A stretch of DNA of 12,660 nt from UBA8518 sp041659585 (GCA_041659585.1 JBAZXY010000033.1:1-12660), one strand, 5' to 3'. Numbered from the stretch's first letter, positions 1 to 5,595 are shown. Numbers and translations are program-made. The notes: generated from the sequence alone by a model not told the origin.

Positions 1-113
1 ACGTCACCCATCAAACACCCTCGTTTCGATATGTACAAATTTAAATTTCCTGCTATCAATGCATTCCTGAGTTCAAGCACATCTTGTTTAATGCGCTCTT
101 CATATCCATTCAT
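1..113 (-). CDS. 5' end of an unknown small protein, truncated by the window edge
   Basis: An open frame starts at the ATG complementary to 111-113 and runs off the left edge after 37 codons. It begins MNGYEERIKQDVLELRNALI and continues to a segment ending KRGCLMGD. A textbook Shine-Dalgarno (AAAGGAGGT) sits just upstream of this ATG, and a plausible promoter lies at 213-241, so the start is well supported even though the frame is short. The visible part is a charged, probably helical N-terminus with no signal peptide. I do not recognise the family and assign no function. Confidence 0.7.
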   Translation of the reverse strand, partial: MNGYEERIKQDVLELRNALIAGNLNLYISKRGCLMGD

Positions 114-212
114 TTTTGACCTCCTTTTTTTACTATGGAAAGTAATAAATACCCTTAACCCAGTTTCATTATGCTGAAAAAATTTGTTTTTTTGTAAAAG
201 AAGCTTCCAAGT

Positions 213-241
213 AGACTAGCACAAAACAATCTATGTGTCAA
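213..241 (-). promoter_or_regulatory. Promoter for the left-edge gene
   Basis: On the minus strand TTGACA (236-241) is followed after exactly 17 nt by TAGTCT (213-218). The -35 is perfect and the -10 is weak. Transcription would start near 206, giving an untranslated leader of about 90 nt before the ATG at 113. The promoter lies directly downstream of repeat copy R1. Confidence 0.6.
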
Positions 242-249
242 CAAAAAAC

Positions 250-406
250 AAAAAAACAGGGCGCTCCCCCGCTCTTGTCTTTTCAGTGTGTATATCCAGC
301 CAATCAAAATCTTTTGTGCTTCCCTCCTTCATCCGCCGTGGCGGACTGCTGACGGACAAAGGTCCTGTTTAAGCGCGGCTTTTATCCCACTGTTCGCTAC
401 TACTCC
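250..406 (-). repeat. Dispersed repeat R, copy 1 (long form, terminator-like end)
   Basis: Read on the minus strand, this copy starts with GGAGTAGTAGCGAACAGTGG. It then has a palindromic insert (CCTT at 326-329 against AAGG at 359-362, inner stem TCCGCC/GGCGGA at 332-345), the R core containing AAAAGATTTTGATTG, and a GC-rich hairpin followed by T7 (253-275). The core recurs at 1424-1545, 5596-5648, 6410-6480 and 12494-12566. The 5' extension recurs only at the right edge (12567-12660). The end may act as an intrinsic terminator for minus-strand transcripts. Together with the promoter at 213-241 and the terminator at 434-470, it fills the gene-free stretch 114-494. Confidence 0.7.
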
Positions 407-433
407 CTAAAAAAGAGCGGGTGCAATTTTTGG

Positions 434-470
434 ATAAAAAAAGGGATGTGGTATACAACCAAATCCCTTA
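434..470 (-). terminator. Intrinsic terminator of the LpxC-like gene
   Basis: Minus strand: stem AAGGGAT (463-469) / ATCCCTT (441-447), with extra TTGG/CCA pairing inside, a loop around TGTATA, and a T7 run immediately after. It lies 25 nt past the stop codon of the gene ending at 495. Confidence 0.85.
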
Positions 471-494
471 TAACAATACGCCTATCAGCAGCCA

Positions 495-1286
495 TCAATG
501 CATCTCAATTTTATTTATCATATCCATATCAAGCCTGTGACCTCCTCTGTGAGATATTATTCTACCTGAAACCAAATGATCATGCGTAATAAGACTCAGT
601 GCTCCCAACAAATCTCCTATTCTATGCAAAGAAATCTTATCCAAGAGACCCTCTTGTGTGCTTGTTTGTGCCCATGCAATGTTTTTATGATGAGGCCATC
701 CGATTATTCCTGCTAATTTCGAAAAATAATAAAGACGCGATGGCCAACCAAGAGTGTGTGCATCAAATACGTTGTCTAGTGCCATTGGCAGTTCGCAATT
801 TTTTACTTGATTACCCAATCCCTCAATTTCTATGCTAACTGAAATACTAAGACCCTCACTATCAAGAGACTCAAGAGAAACACTTCTGCAACCTTCACGC
901 GATGTAATTTCATCGCATACATTACTTGGCTTTATCCATAATGCTTTTTCTCCCGTTTCCCTACAAAATGGCTTTAATGCATGCCATAATTCCCCCGTTC
1001 GTCCATGATAAGGCGGCAATCTAGGCGACTCTATGACAACTCCATCCAACCCAGTCCATCGCAACGCTCCGATATGTTCATATATCTCAAGACAATAATC
1101 TTTATATTTCAAAGTTATTCGCCTTGGATTACATAAAGCAATATCTAAAGTTATAGGAACAATTTCACTGCCACATCTCCAATACCACCCAGGCAAATTA
1201 AATGGAAAAAATTTTATTTGAGACCTCCTGCCAAAAATGTCCATTCCTGAAACAACAACTGACTCTTTTAATCTCAAAATATTCAT
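495..1286 (-). CDS. LpxC-family zinc deacetylase homologue (divergent)
   Basis: 263 aa. LpxC removes the N-acetyl group from UDP-3-O-acyl-GlcNAc, the committed step of lipid A synthesis. The order of conserved features matches LpxC. An N-terminal domain begins with LKESVVVSG. E70-H71 align with E. coli E78/H79, and DGVVIESPRLPPYHG follows. AHTLG (176-180) matches the ARTFG motif. HRIGD (221-225) matches the HKxLD zinc site, and H250 in SHRGGH matches the catalytic His265. All zinc ligands and both catalytic residues are therefore present, although overall similarity is low and the protein is about 40 aa shorter than E. coli LpxC. The start has a G-run ribosome site (CGGGGGTATTC) rather than GGAGG. 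No other lipid A gene is visible, so the true substrate is uncertain. Family call confident; function inferred. Confidence 0.75.
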   Translation of the reverse strand: MNILRLKESVVVSGMDIFGRRSQIKFFPFNLPGWYWRCGSEIVPITLDIALCNPRRITLKYKDYCLEIYEHIGALRWTGLDGVVIESPRLPPYHGRTGELWHALKPFCRETGEKALWIKPSNVCDEITSREGCRSVSLESLDSEGLSISVSIEIEGLGNQVKNCELPMALDNVFDAHTLGWPSRLYYFSKLAGIIGWPHHKNIAWAQTSTQEGLLDKISLHRIGDLLGALSLITHDHLVSGRIISHRGGHRLDMDMINKIEMH

Positions 1287-1310
1287 GAATACCCCCGTTA
1301 AAATAGATTT

Positions 1311-1382
1311 CTGCTATTTAGCAGTCTTAAGAACTAATTTACAATTTATAGAAAGATTAGCAATAATGACAACAAGAGTCAA
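1311..1382 (-). promoter_or_regulatory. Promoter(s) and leader hairpin of the LpxC-like gene
   Basis: Two overlapping options are visible on the minus strand: TTGACT (1377-1382) with 17 nt to TAATCT (1354-1359), or TTGTCA (1367-1372) with 16 nt to TATAAA (1345-1350). A short perfect hairpin, CTGCT-ATTT-AGCAG, occupies 1311-1324 in the leader, about 25 nt before the start codon. Confidence 0.5.
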
Positions 1383-1423
1383 ATAAAGTTGGAGGGCACC
1401 AACGAAAAGACCTCGTTCCAGGG

Positions 1424-1545
1424 AAAAACAAAAAAATAGCCTGCCTTGGCGACCCGCTTCGCCGAAGCTTGAGCGAGGCGAGTAGGCAGGGGCTTTCCCC
1501 CGGTCTGTCTCTTTTCTTCGTGTATAAGTCAGCAATCTAAGTCTT
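1424..1545 (-). repeat. Dispersed repeat R, copy 2, with an inserted palindrome
   Basis: The minus strand reads as the R core (diverged: AAAAGACTTAGATTGCTGAC, then TATACACGAAGAAAAGA) followed by CGGGGGAAAGCCC. At that point a roughly 51-nt palindrome is inserted (arms CCTGCCT 1440-1446 and AGGCAGG 1484-1490, with inner GCTTCG/CGAAGC pairing) before the usual T-run. In the other copies GCCC is followed directly by TGTTTTTTT. With the promoter at 1311-1382 and the terminator at 1571-1602 this accounts for nearly all of the gene-free stretch 1287-1626. Confidence 0.7.
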
Positions 1546-1570
1546 TTACATCTCCCTCATCCCATATTAT

Positions 1571-1602
1571 AAAAAATGGAGCGGTTAAAAATACCGCTCC
1601 AT
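1571..1602 (-). terminator. Intrinsic terminator of the histidine phosphatase gene
   Basis: Minus strand: a perfect 10-bp stem ATGGAGCGGT/ACCGCTCCAT (1593-1602 and 1576-1585) with a 7-nt loop, then T6. It lies 25 nt beyond the stop at 1627. Confidence 0.92.
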
Positions 1603-1626
1603 AATGCTGTCCTTGTTGCAAGTTCT

Positions 1627-2328
1627 TTACTCACAGACAGTGTTATACTCCTTGAGGAATAATCTCCCCTCCAGAGAATCATATTCATAAACAGTTACGC
1701 CGCAATTTTCCGGCGACTGCCCTGGAGGCCATTTCAAAGCCTGGTCATATGTCCAATGCTCCAAGAGAAATCGGAAGCATCGCAAGGTTCCTCCGTGAGT
1801 CGTTACTAAAACCTTTTTACCCGCCCTATCACGAAAAAGCATATTGAGAAACAGATATACCCTTTGGGCAACTTGGGATAAACTCTCTCCACCAGGCGGT
1901 TGAGCAAAAAAACCTCCAAATGTCTGCCAATATTCCTGCAACCATGGAAAGGCTTTTTCAGCCTCATCTTTAGTCATATCATAGGCATGACCAGGATCTC
2001 GTTCCCGTATAAATTGATTCATCCTCACCTTTATCTGGCTCCTTTCCGCTTCAGGATAGGCCATAAGCATCTGATCAAGAGTCTCGATAGTCCGCCGATA
2101 GCCTGAATGATAGGCATAGTCGAAAGCACCGAACCTTTCTCTCAAAGCTATTCCTGTTTTCTCAGCTCGCATCCCTCCTTCTGGGGTGATAGGTATTTCA
2201 TGATCAGGAATTCCTTTGATAGAAGCTCTTTCCTCATCGCCGGCAAAATAAATATTGCCTCCCTTAACCTTATTTCTGGCTGATTCAGCGTGCCTCACTA
2301 AAACCAATAACGATGGACGTTGTTGCAT
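1627..2328 (-). CDS. Histidine phosphatase family protein (phosphoglycerate-mutase-like)
   Basis: 233 aa from the preferred start. The N-terminus carries the phospho-acceptor motif LVRHAES (R12, H13). YHSGYRRTIETL supplies the second conserved arginine (R78), ERD follows near 109-111, PPGGES near 145-149, and the C-terminal catalytic histidine lies in VTTHGGTLRCF (H178). These are the hallmarks of the branch-1 histidine phosphatase superfamily, which acts on small phosphorylated metabolites or phosphoproteins in the cytosol; the substrate cannot be read from sequence. I chose the ATG at 2328 because AAGGAGGAG precedes it at good spacing. An in-frame ATG 12 codons upstream (2364) has no ribosome site. 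It is a single-gene unit with its own promoter and terminator. Confidence 0.88.
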   Translation of the reverse strand: MQQRPSLLVLVRHAESARNKVKGGNIYFAGDEERASIKGIPDHEIPITPEGGMRAEKTGIALRERFGAFDYAYHSGYRRTIETLDQMLMAYPEAERSQIKVRMNQFIRERDPGHAYDMTKDEAEKAFPWLQEYWQTFGGFFAQPPGGESLSQVAQRVYLFLNMLFRDRAGKKVLVTTHGGTLRCFRFLLEHWTYDQALKWPPGQSPENCGVTVYEYDSLEGRLFLKEYNTVCE

Positions 2329-2417
2329 AGTTACTCCTCCTTGTATGTTCTTGTTATTACTCAAAATGAGTTTTTATTAAAAAACTATTGCCTCTTAAAC
2401 TTCTTGTTTAGTAATTA

Positions 2418-2446
2418 AATCTAACAAGAAAAGTTGACGCTGTCAA
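2418..2446 (-). promoter_or_regulatory. Promoter of the histidine phosphatase gene with an overlapping inverted repeat
   Basis: Minus strand: TTGACA (2441-2446), 17 nt, TAGATT (2418-2423). The -35 is part of the palindrome TTGAC-AGC-GTCAA (2434-2446), a possible repressor site. The leader to the ATG at 2328 is about 85 nt. Confidence 0.65.
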
Positions 2447-2485
2447 TCCAATTAAAAAACAACTTTTTTGAGCGAGACTGACAAA

Positions 2486-2521
2486 GAAAAAGCCCTTACC
2501 GTCATTAGACAGCAAGGGCTT
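2486..2521 (-). terminator. Intrinsic terminator of the hexapeptide acyltransferase unit
   Basis: Minus strand: stem AAGCCCTT (2514-2521) / AAGGGCTT (2490-2497), then a T-rich tail. A second small hairpin, CTTGAAG/CTTCAAG (2534-2552), overlaps the stop codon of the upstream gene. Confidence 0.85.
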
Positions 2522-2547
2522 CAATCGACACGCCTTGAAGAATGGCT

Positions 2548-3030
2548 TCAAGGATGAATCATAGGTAATATTGGATAACATTTATTTTGAGATGGTGTAC
2601 CTACATACACATATCTATCGGGAACATCCATCTTCACCGTAGCGCCTGCTCCAATCACAGACCCCTGGCCAATTTTGACGCCTGGCATAATTATGCTTCC
2701 CGCGCCGATCCACGCCCCATCACCAATGGATATGCGCATAAAGACATCTTCATGATCAACTCCTTCGAGTGAAAAATCATGAGTGACGCCCACAATGATG
2801 CAGTTCGGCGCAATTTGGACACTTCTTCCTATATTAGCATTTTCTATATAGGTGCCCGCATTAATATCACTGCCCTCGCCTATTTTGGATTTCTTGATAG
2901 AAACCCTCTCATAGATCTTGCATCCGATGCCAAGTGTGGAATTTCTGATTGTACAAAATTCACGAATTTGCACATTTCCAATAATCTCAGTTTTGAAAAT
3001 ACTCACCATTGGATCGATAATATTCTTCAT
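2548..3030 (-). CDS. Left-handed beta-helix (hexapeptide repeat) acyltransferase
   Basis: 160 aa. The whole protein is built of [LIV]-G-x4 hexapeptide repeats (IGNVQI, LGIGCKI, IGEGSD, IGRSVQ, IGDGAWIGAGSIIMPGV), the signature of the left-handed beta-helix fold. GVTHD contains H84, the likely catalytic histidine. The C-terminal VIGAGATVKMDVPDRYVYVG matches the acetyl-CoA-binding end of xenobiotic/sugar O-acetyltransferases (CatB/WbbJ type). Such enzymes act as trimers and acetylate sugars or small molecules; the acceptor here is unknown. It follows the DsrC-like gene by 67 nt with no terminator or obvious promoter between, so they are probably one operon. The ribosome site is GAAGGGGGA, a G-run variant. 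No N-terminal substrate domain is present, so LpxA/LpxD identity is unlikely. Confidence 0.85.
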   Translation of the reverse strand: MKNIIDPMVSIFKTEIIGNVQIREFCTIRNSTLGIGCKIYERVSIKKSKIGEGSDINAGTYIENANIGRSVQIAPNCIIVGVTHDFSLEGVDHEDVFMRISIGDGAWIGAGSIIMPGVKIGQGSVIGAGATVKMDVPDRYVYVGTPSQNKCYPILPMIHP

Positions 3031-3067
3031 ATATTCCCCCTTCTCTTTTAAATAGTTTTAAGCATCC

Positions 3068-3088
3068 ATTTTCCTCGCCGAGGAAAAT
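3068..3088 (-). other. Perfect intercistronic hairpin between the DsrC-like and acyltransferase genes
   Basis: ATTTTCCTCG-G-CGAGGAAAAT on the minus strand: a 10-bp perfect stem with a minimal loop. No U-tract follows on the minus strand, so it is not a classical terminator. It may stabilise the upstream mRNA or act as a processing or attenuation element. Confidence 0.55.
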
Positions 3089-3097
3089 TAAACCTTA

Positions 3098-3409
3098 TCA
3101 ACCACCGGGATCTTTCAGTCCTGCCATCTTATAAGCGCCTTTTCTATAACCAGATGGAAATAGATCATAGACAGTCCTTAGTTGAATACCAGTGACTTCA
3201 GAAAAATTACTAATATGCAGAGGTTTCTTGTTTTTTTTACAATATTCTTGCAAAGCAATTATCACTTTTTGATGGGCATCATTTAACTGACGGATTCCTT
3301 CGGAACCCTTAATATAATCAACCCAGCCCTCATCCCATTCTTCAAATCTGACCAAAAAACCATCCTTGTCTACCTCATACTGCCTTCCCCTGTGCTCAAT
3401 TATTGCCAT
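3098..3409 (-). CDS. DsrC/TusE-family protein lacking both conserved cysteines
   Basis: 103 aa, about the normal family length. Family landmarks are YEVDKDGFL (11-19), WDEGW (25-29), a helical middle, and LRTVYDLFPSGYRKGAYKM, the family's xLFPxGPxKxACKIAG block near the C-terminus. DsrC carries sulfur on two C-terminal cysteines. Here the first position is Y93 (GAYKM instead of GACKM) and the protein ends DPGG with no terminal cysteine, so it cannot form the DsrC disulfide or trisulfide. This fits the cysteine-less regulatory-type branch (RspA-like). The start is preceded by a G6 ribosome site. It shares its promoter and leader with the second copy at 12038-12364, which keeps both cysteines. 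Probably heads an operon with the acyltransferase. Role unknown; sulfur-transfer catalysis is unlikely. Confidence 0.85.
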   Translation of the reverse strand: MAIIEHRGRQYEVDKDGFLVRFEEWDEGWVDYIKGSEGIRQLNDAHQKVIIALQEYCKKNKKPLHISNFSEVTGIQLRTVYDLFPSGYRKGAYKMAGLKDPGG

Positions 3410-3414
3410 GCGAC

Positions 3415-3550
3415 ACCCCCCTAACTAAAATTCTTATAACTCAAAAAATGCATAGATTAATGCTATTTCTGAGACCTTTGGTAAAAAACTATCTTTATAT
3501 TATCATATAGAAAATAATGGTTAAGTCAATCAAAAGCAAAAAAAACAGGG
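3415..3550 (-). promoter_or_regulatory. Promoter and leader of the cysteine-less DsrC gene (duplicated block)
   Basis: Minus strand: TTGACT (3524-3529), 16 nt, TATGAT (3502-3507). The leader is about 85 nt and contains the small palindrome ACC-AAA-GGT just after the predicted start site. The block aligns nearly gap-free with 12373-12507, including 31 identical nt at 3474-3504. Confidence 0.75.
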
Positions 3551-3575
3551 GGCAGGTTGTAAAACCGACCCCCCC
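3537..3575 (-). terminator. Intrinsic terminator of the Cys-containing unknown gene
   Basis: Minus strand: GGGGG-T-CGGTT (3563-3575) pairs with AACCTGCCCCC (3548-3558) around a short loop, followed by TGTTTTTTTT. It sits about 30 nt after the stop at 3604 and just upstream of the next promoter. Confidence 0.85.
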
Positions 3576-3603
3576 TTGATGGAAAATTTTCTTTTGAAAT
3601 GCA

Positions 3604-4158
3604 TTAGCCAATAATATAGGCCATAGCACCAGATAAAGCCTTGACTTCAGATGGCTCTCCCGGACGGCATGACGCCCCCCAATCACAACACAGCTTTGCT
3701 GTTATTATGCCAAGACCCATGCCAGTCACAAACTCAAATCCGCAAATCCAATCGTCAACACCATGTTGACTACTTTGCGGATCTGGTTCACAAGTTGGGG
3801 CAAAAATTGTTCCCGGAAAATAAATATTTGGTCCATTACTGCTACCTTGCTTTCCGGATGGTGCACGAAGATTGTCTGGCAATAATTCACTATGGTCGTA
3901 TAAGTAAACCAGCATAGCATAATTTTGTCCAATACCGCCAGTGTTCTTCAACTCCTCAAGAACTTCAAAGCCCGGTGTTCTAACTCCTCTTTTTTGACCC
4001 TCTGAGATGAAAAAGTTAACCACCTTTCCATTGACATACAAATCGCCTCTGATTTTTTCAAGCTCAACCACTCCATCACCTTGATGTTTTCTGACCCGAT
4101 ATCGTTCATTTATTGGTTGCGGCTCGACACTAAGATTTACCTCGTGTTTTCTTCCCAT
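3604..4158 (-). CDS. Unknown cytosolic protein with a Cys-rich C-terminal half
   Basis: 184 aa, family not recognised. The start is secure, with AAGGAGGTGG at good spacing and a perfect promoter. The N-terminal third is basic and charged (MGRKHEVNLS onward), followed by GDLYVNGKVVNFFISEGQ, which may be a small beta element. The middle has YAMLVYLYDHSELLPDNLR. The C-terminal half carries five cysteines (C123, C139, C157, C158, C164) with DDWICGFEFVTGMGLG and AKLCCDWGASCRPGEPSEV, which could bind metal or form disulfides. There is no signal peptide and no clear transmembrane helix. It is a single-gene unit. Its promoter-leader is a near copy of the one before the membrane protein at 5711-6307, suggesting the two are co-regulated. 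Confidence 0.8.
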   Translation of the reverse strand: MGRKHEVNLSVEPQPINERYRVRKHQGDGVVELEKIRGDLYVNGKVVNFFISEGQKRGVRTPGFEVLEELKNTGGIGQNYAMLVYLYDHSELLPDNLRAPSGKQGSSNGPNIYFPGTIFAPTCEPDPQSSQHGVDDWICGFEFVTGMGLGIITAKLCCDWGASCRPGEPSEVKALSGAMAYIIG

Positions 4159-4226
4159 ATGTCCACCTCCTTGCCTTGATTGATTGATGAAATAAGCTTC
4201 TTAAAAACAACATTGTTAATTGTCAT

Positions 4227-4309
4227 ATTTTGGAATTATTCCCTATATTGTAAAGTAACCGTCAAATACCGATTTATTATTATACTCTCCTTTCTTCATT
4301 TTGTCAAAC
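4227..4309 (-). promoter_or_regulatory. Consensus promoter and conserved leader of the Cys-containing unknown gene
   Basis: Minus strand: TTGACA (4302-4307), exactly 17 nt, TATAAT (4279-4284), a perfect sigma-70 consensus. The following ~50 nt of leader matches 6329-6411 almost base for base, including a small GGGA-N4-TYCC hairpin that stays pairable despite a C/T change. The leader to the ATG at 4158 is about 115 nt. Confidence 0.85.
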
Positions 4310-4314
4310 ACACG

Positions 4315-4342
4315 ACACAAAAACACCCATCCATTGGGTGTT
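4315..4342 (-). terminator. Intrinsic terminator after the LysE-type gene
   Basis: Stem ACACCCA (4323-4329) / TGGGTGT (4335-4341) with T-runs on both sides, so it could work on either strand. On the minus strand it would end the GNAT/LysE transcript about 75 nt past the stop at 4419. Confidence 0.75.
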
Positions 4343-4418
4343 TTCTCTTTCCTGCGAGCATATCCGGTTAATCGTTATCCGCCAAATACGGATTGATGTT
4401 CGTGGCTAAATTATAAAT

Positions 4419-5033
4419 TTATTGCGATACAAAAAATTTAATACTTTTATAAGCCATATCAACGGCAAAATACCCAAATATTAGAGCAAACACTTTGAAT
4501 ATAATTGGCACTACTTTTGGATTGGAAAGTATTTTTCTGAAACGAGAAAATATAATTGCCACGACTACAGTCGATAATAACCACCCCATTTCAACCAGCA
4601 TCAAAAATAGAAACTGTCCAAGATATATCTTCTCACTTAACGATATTGCTCTTGACACGCAAACCGTTATCCAAAAAGTCCATAACACACCATTAGCCAT
4701 GATCATAACAGCTATCTTGCCCAATCCAAAATGGACTTTTTCCTCACTATCAATCCTTTTCACTTTCCAAATTGAAGTGGCAATCCAAACAAGAATGCCT
4801 GCTCCGACAAATGATATGCCACTGAAAATAGCCTCTGAAAATCCCATTGACGAAAGAATCAACAAGCTCGCCAATGCCACCACAGCCTCCACAAACATAG
4901 CCCAAAAGACAATTCGCAGGCTCTTGAAAAACCCAGACTGCAAAATTTCCGTAAAAGTGGCGGCCAAAACTGGACCAGGAATAACCCCGCCAATCAAACC
5001 CAGAACCAATGCGCTTACTATTTCATTATTCAT
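4419..5033 (-). CDS. LysE/RhtB-type amino-acid (or metabolite) exporter
   Basis: 204 aa from the chosen start, matching the usual ~200-aa LysE superfamily length. It is strongly hydrophobic with about six membrane segments (roughly 6-28, 39-62, 66-88, 103-125, 133-160, 175-197). The first helix carries GLIGGVIPGPVLAATFTE, the PGP signature of LysE-type exporters, followed by SGFFKSLRI. These proteins export amino acids or related small molecules across the inner membrane; the substrate cannot be told. The ATG at 5033 overlaps the end of the GNAT gene by 8 nt, implying translational coupling. An upstream in-frame ATG at 5066 would add 11 basic/aromatic residues and deepen the overlap, so I consider it less likely. 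Confidence 0.82.
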   Translation of the reverse strand: MNNEIVSALVLGLIGGVIPGPVLAATFTEILQSGFFKSLRIVFWAMFVEAVVALASLLILSSMGFSEAIFSGISFVGAGILVWIATSIWKVKRIDSEEKVHFGLGKIAVMIMANGVLWTFWITVCVSRAISLSEKIYLGQFLFLMLVEMGWLLSTVVVAIIFSRFRKILSNPKVVPIIFKVFALIFGYFAVDMAYKSIKFFVSQ

Positions 5034-5559
5034 AATCTTTTTTAATTTCCATTTCCACTGTCCCACTCAAAACCCACTCGCCGTTGTGGAATATGGTCCG
5101 GTCATTCGGAAGTAATCTTGTTTTTCTAAAGCCGGCTCTTTCATAGAGCCTGATGGCGTTCGTATGAAATTCACTCGTCGATAGATTGACTGCGTTGACT
5201 CCCAACTGATTAAAAGCATAGTCCAGTACCAGCTCTATGGCCTCCAGACCGATTCCCTTTCCCCAATAGTCCTTATTCAAAATAAAGATCCCGAATTCGT
5301 ATTTATCTTTGCCATTGAAATCAGAAAGTGAAGTATAACCGATAAACTTATCAGCGTTATCATAGATGCCAAAAATGATTCCGTCTTCCAGCTTTGCCAC
5401 AAAATCCTTCAATTCTTGAACATCCTTGAGTGCTAATCCCTTCCTGACCCAGCTAACATACTGCATCACCTCCAAATCATGAAACCATTCAAAAAGCAGA
5501 GGATAATTCTCCTCCGCCAATCCCTCTTGCAGATAAATTTTTTCACCTCTTAATTTCAT
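5026..5559 (-). CDS. GNAT-family N-acetyltransferase (RimJ/RimL type)
   Basis: 177 aa. It has the classic N-terminus of this group (MKLRGEKIYLQEGLAEENYP), FIGYTSLSDF as the core beta-strands, KYEFGIFI, then the acetyl-CoA pyrophosphate-binding loop DYWGKGIGLEAI (97-108). NLSTSEFHTNAIRLYERAGF forms the conserved C-terminal Asn-x-x-Ala-x-x-Leu-Tyr-x-x-x-Gly-Phe block. GNATs of this type acetylate protein N-termini or amino compounds in the cytosol. It is coupled to the LysE-type exporter, so a small-molecule detoxification pair is possible (inference). The ATG lies only 6 nt after an extended -10 box, so the mRNA would be leaderless. A truncated paralogue of its first 32 codons lies at 9855-9953. 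Confidence 0.9.
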   Translation of the reverse strand: MKLRGEKIYLQEGLAEENYPLLFEWFHDLEVMQYVSWVRKGLALKDVQELKDFVAKLEDGIIFGIYDNADKFIGYTSLSDFNGKDKYEFGIFILNKDYWGKGIGLEAIELVLDYAFNQLGVNAVNLSTSEFHTNAIRLYERAGFRKTRLLPNDRTIFHNGEWVLSGTVEMEIKKDYE

Positions 5560-5565
5560 ATATCT

Positions 5566-5574
5566 ATTCTACCA
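5566..5574 (-). promoter_or_regulatory. Extended -10 promoter giving a leaderless GNAT transcript
   Basis: Minus strand TGG-TAGAAT, with the -10 hexamer at 5566-5571, a TGn extension and no convincing -35. The ATG at 5559 begins 6 nt downstream, where transcription should start. The same layout precedes the GNAT remnant at 9951-9953. Confidence 0.5.
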
Positions 5575-5595
5575 AAAAAGTCCATCTCAAGCGAG

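Noticed and set aside
1314..1535. 73-aa minus-strand frame upstream of the LpxC-like gene
   Set aside because: It begins inside repeat copy 2, reads through its palindrome and covers the LpxC promoter and leader. It has no ribosome site.
3495..3686. 63-aa minus-strand frame
   Set aside because: It spans the terminator of the gene at 3604-4158 and the next promoter, and overlaps the end of that gene in another frame.
4495..5115. 206-aa plus-strand frame opposite the LysE-type gene
   Set aside because: It is the complement of a clear six-helix membrane protein with a PGP motif. It has no ribosome site, and no other convincing gene is on the plus strand.
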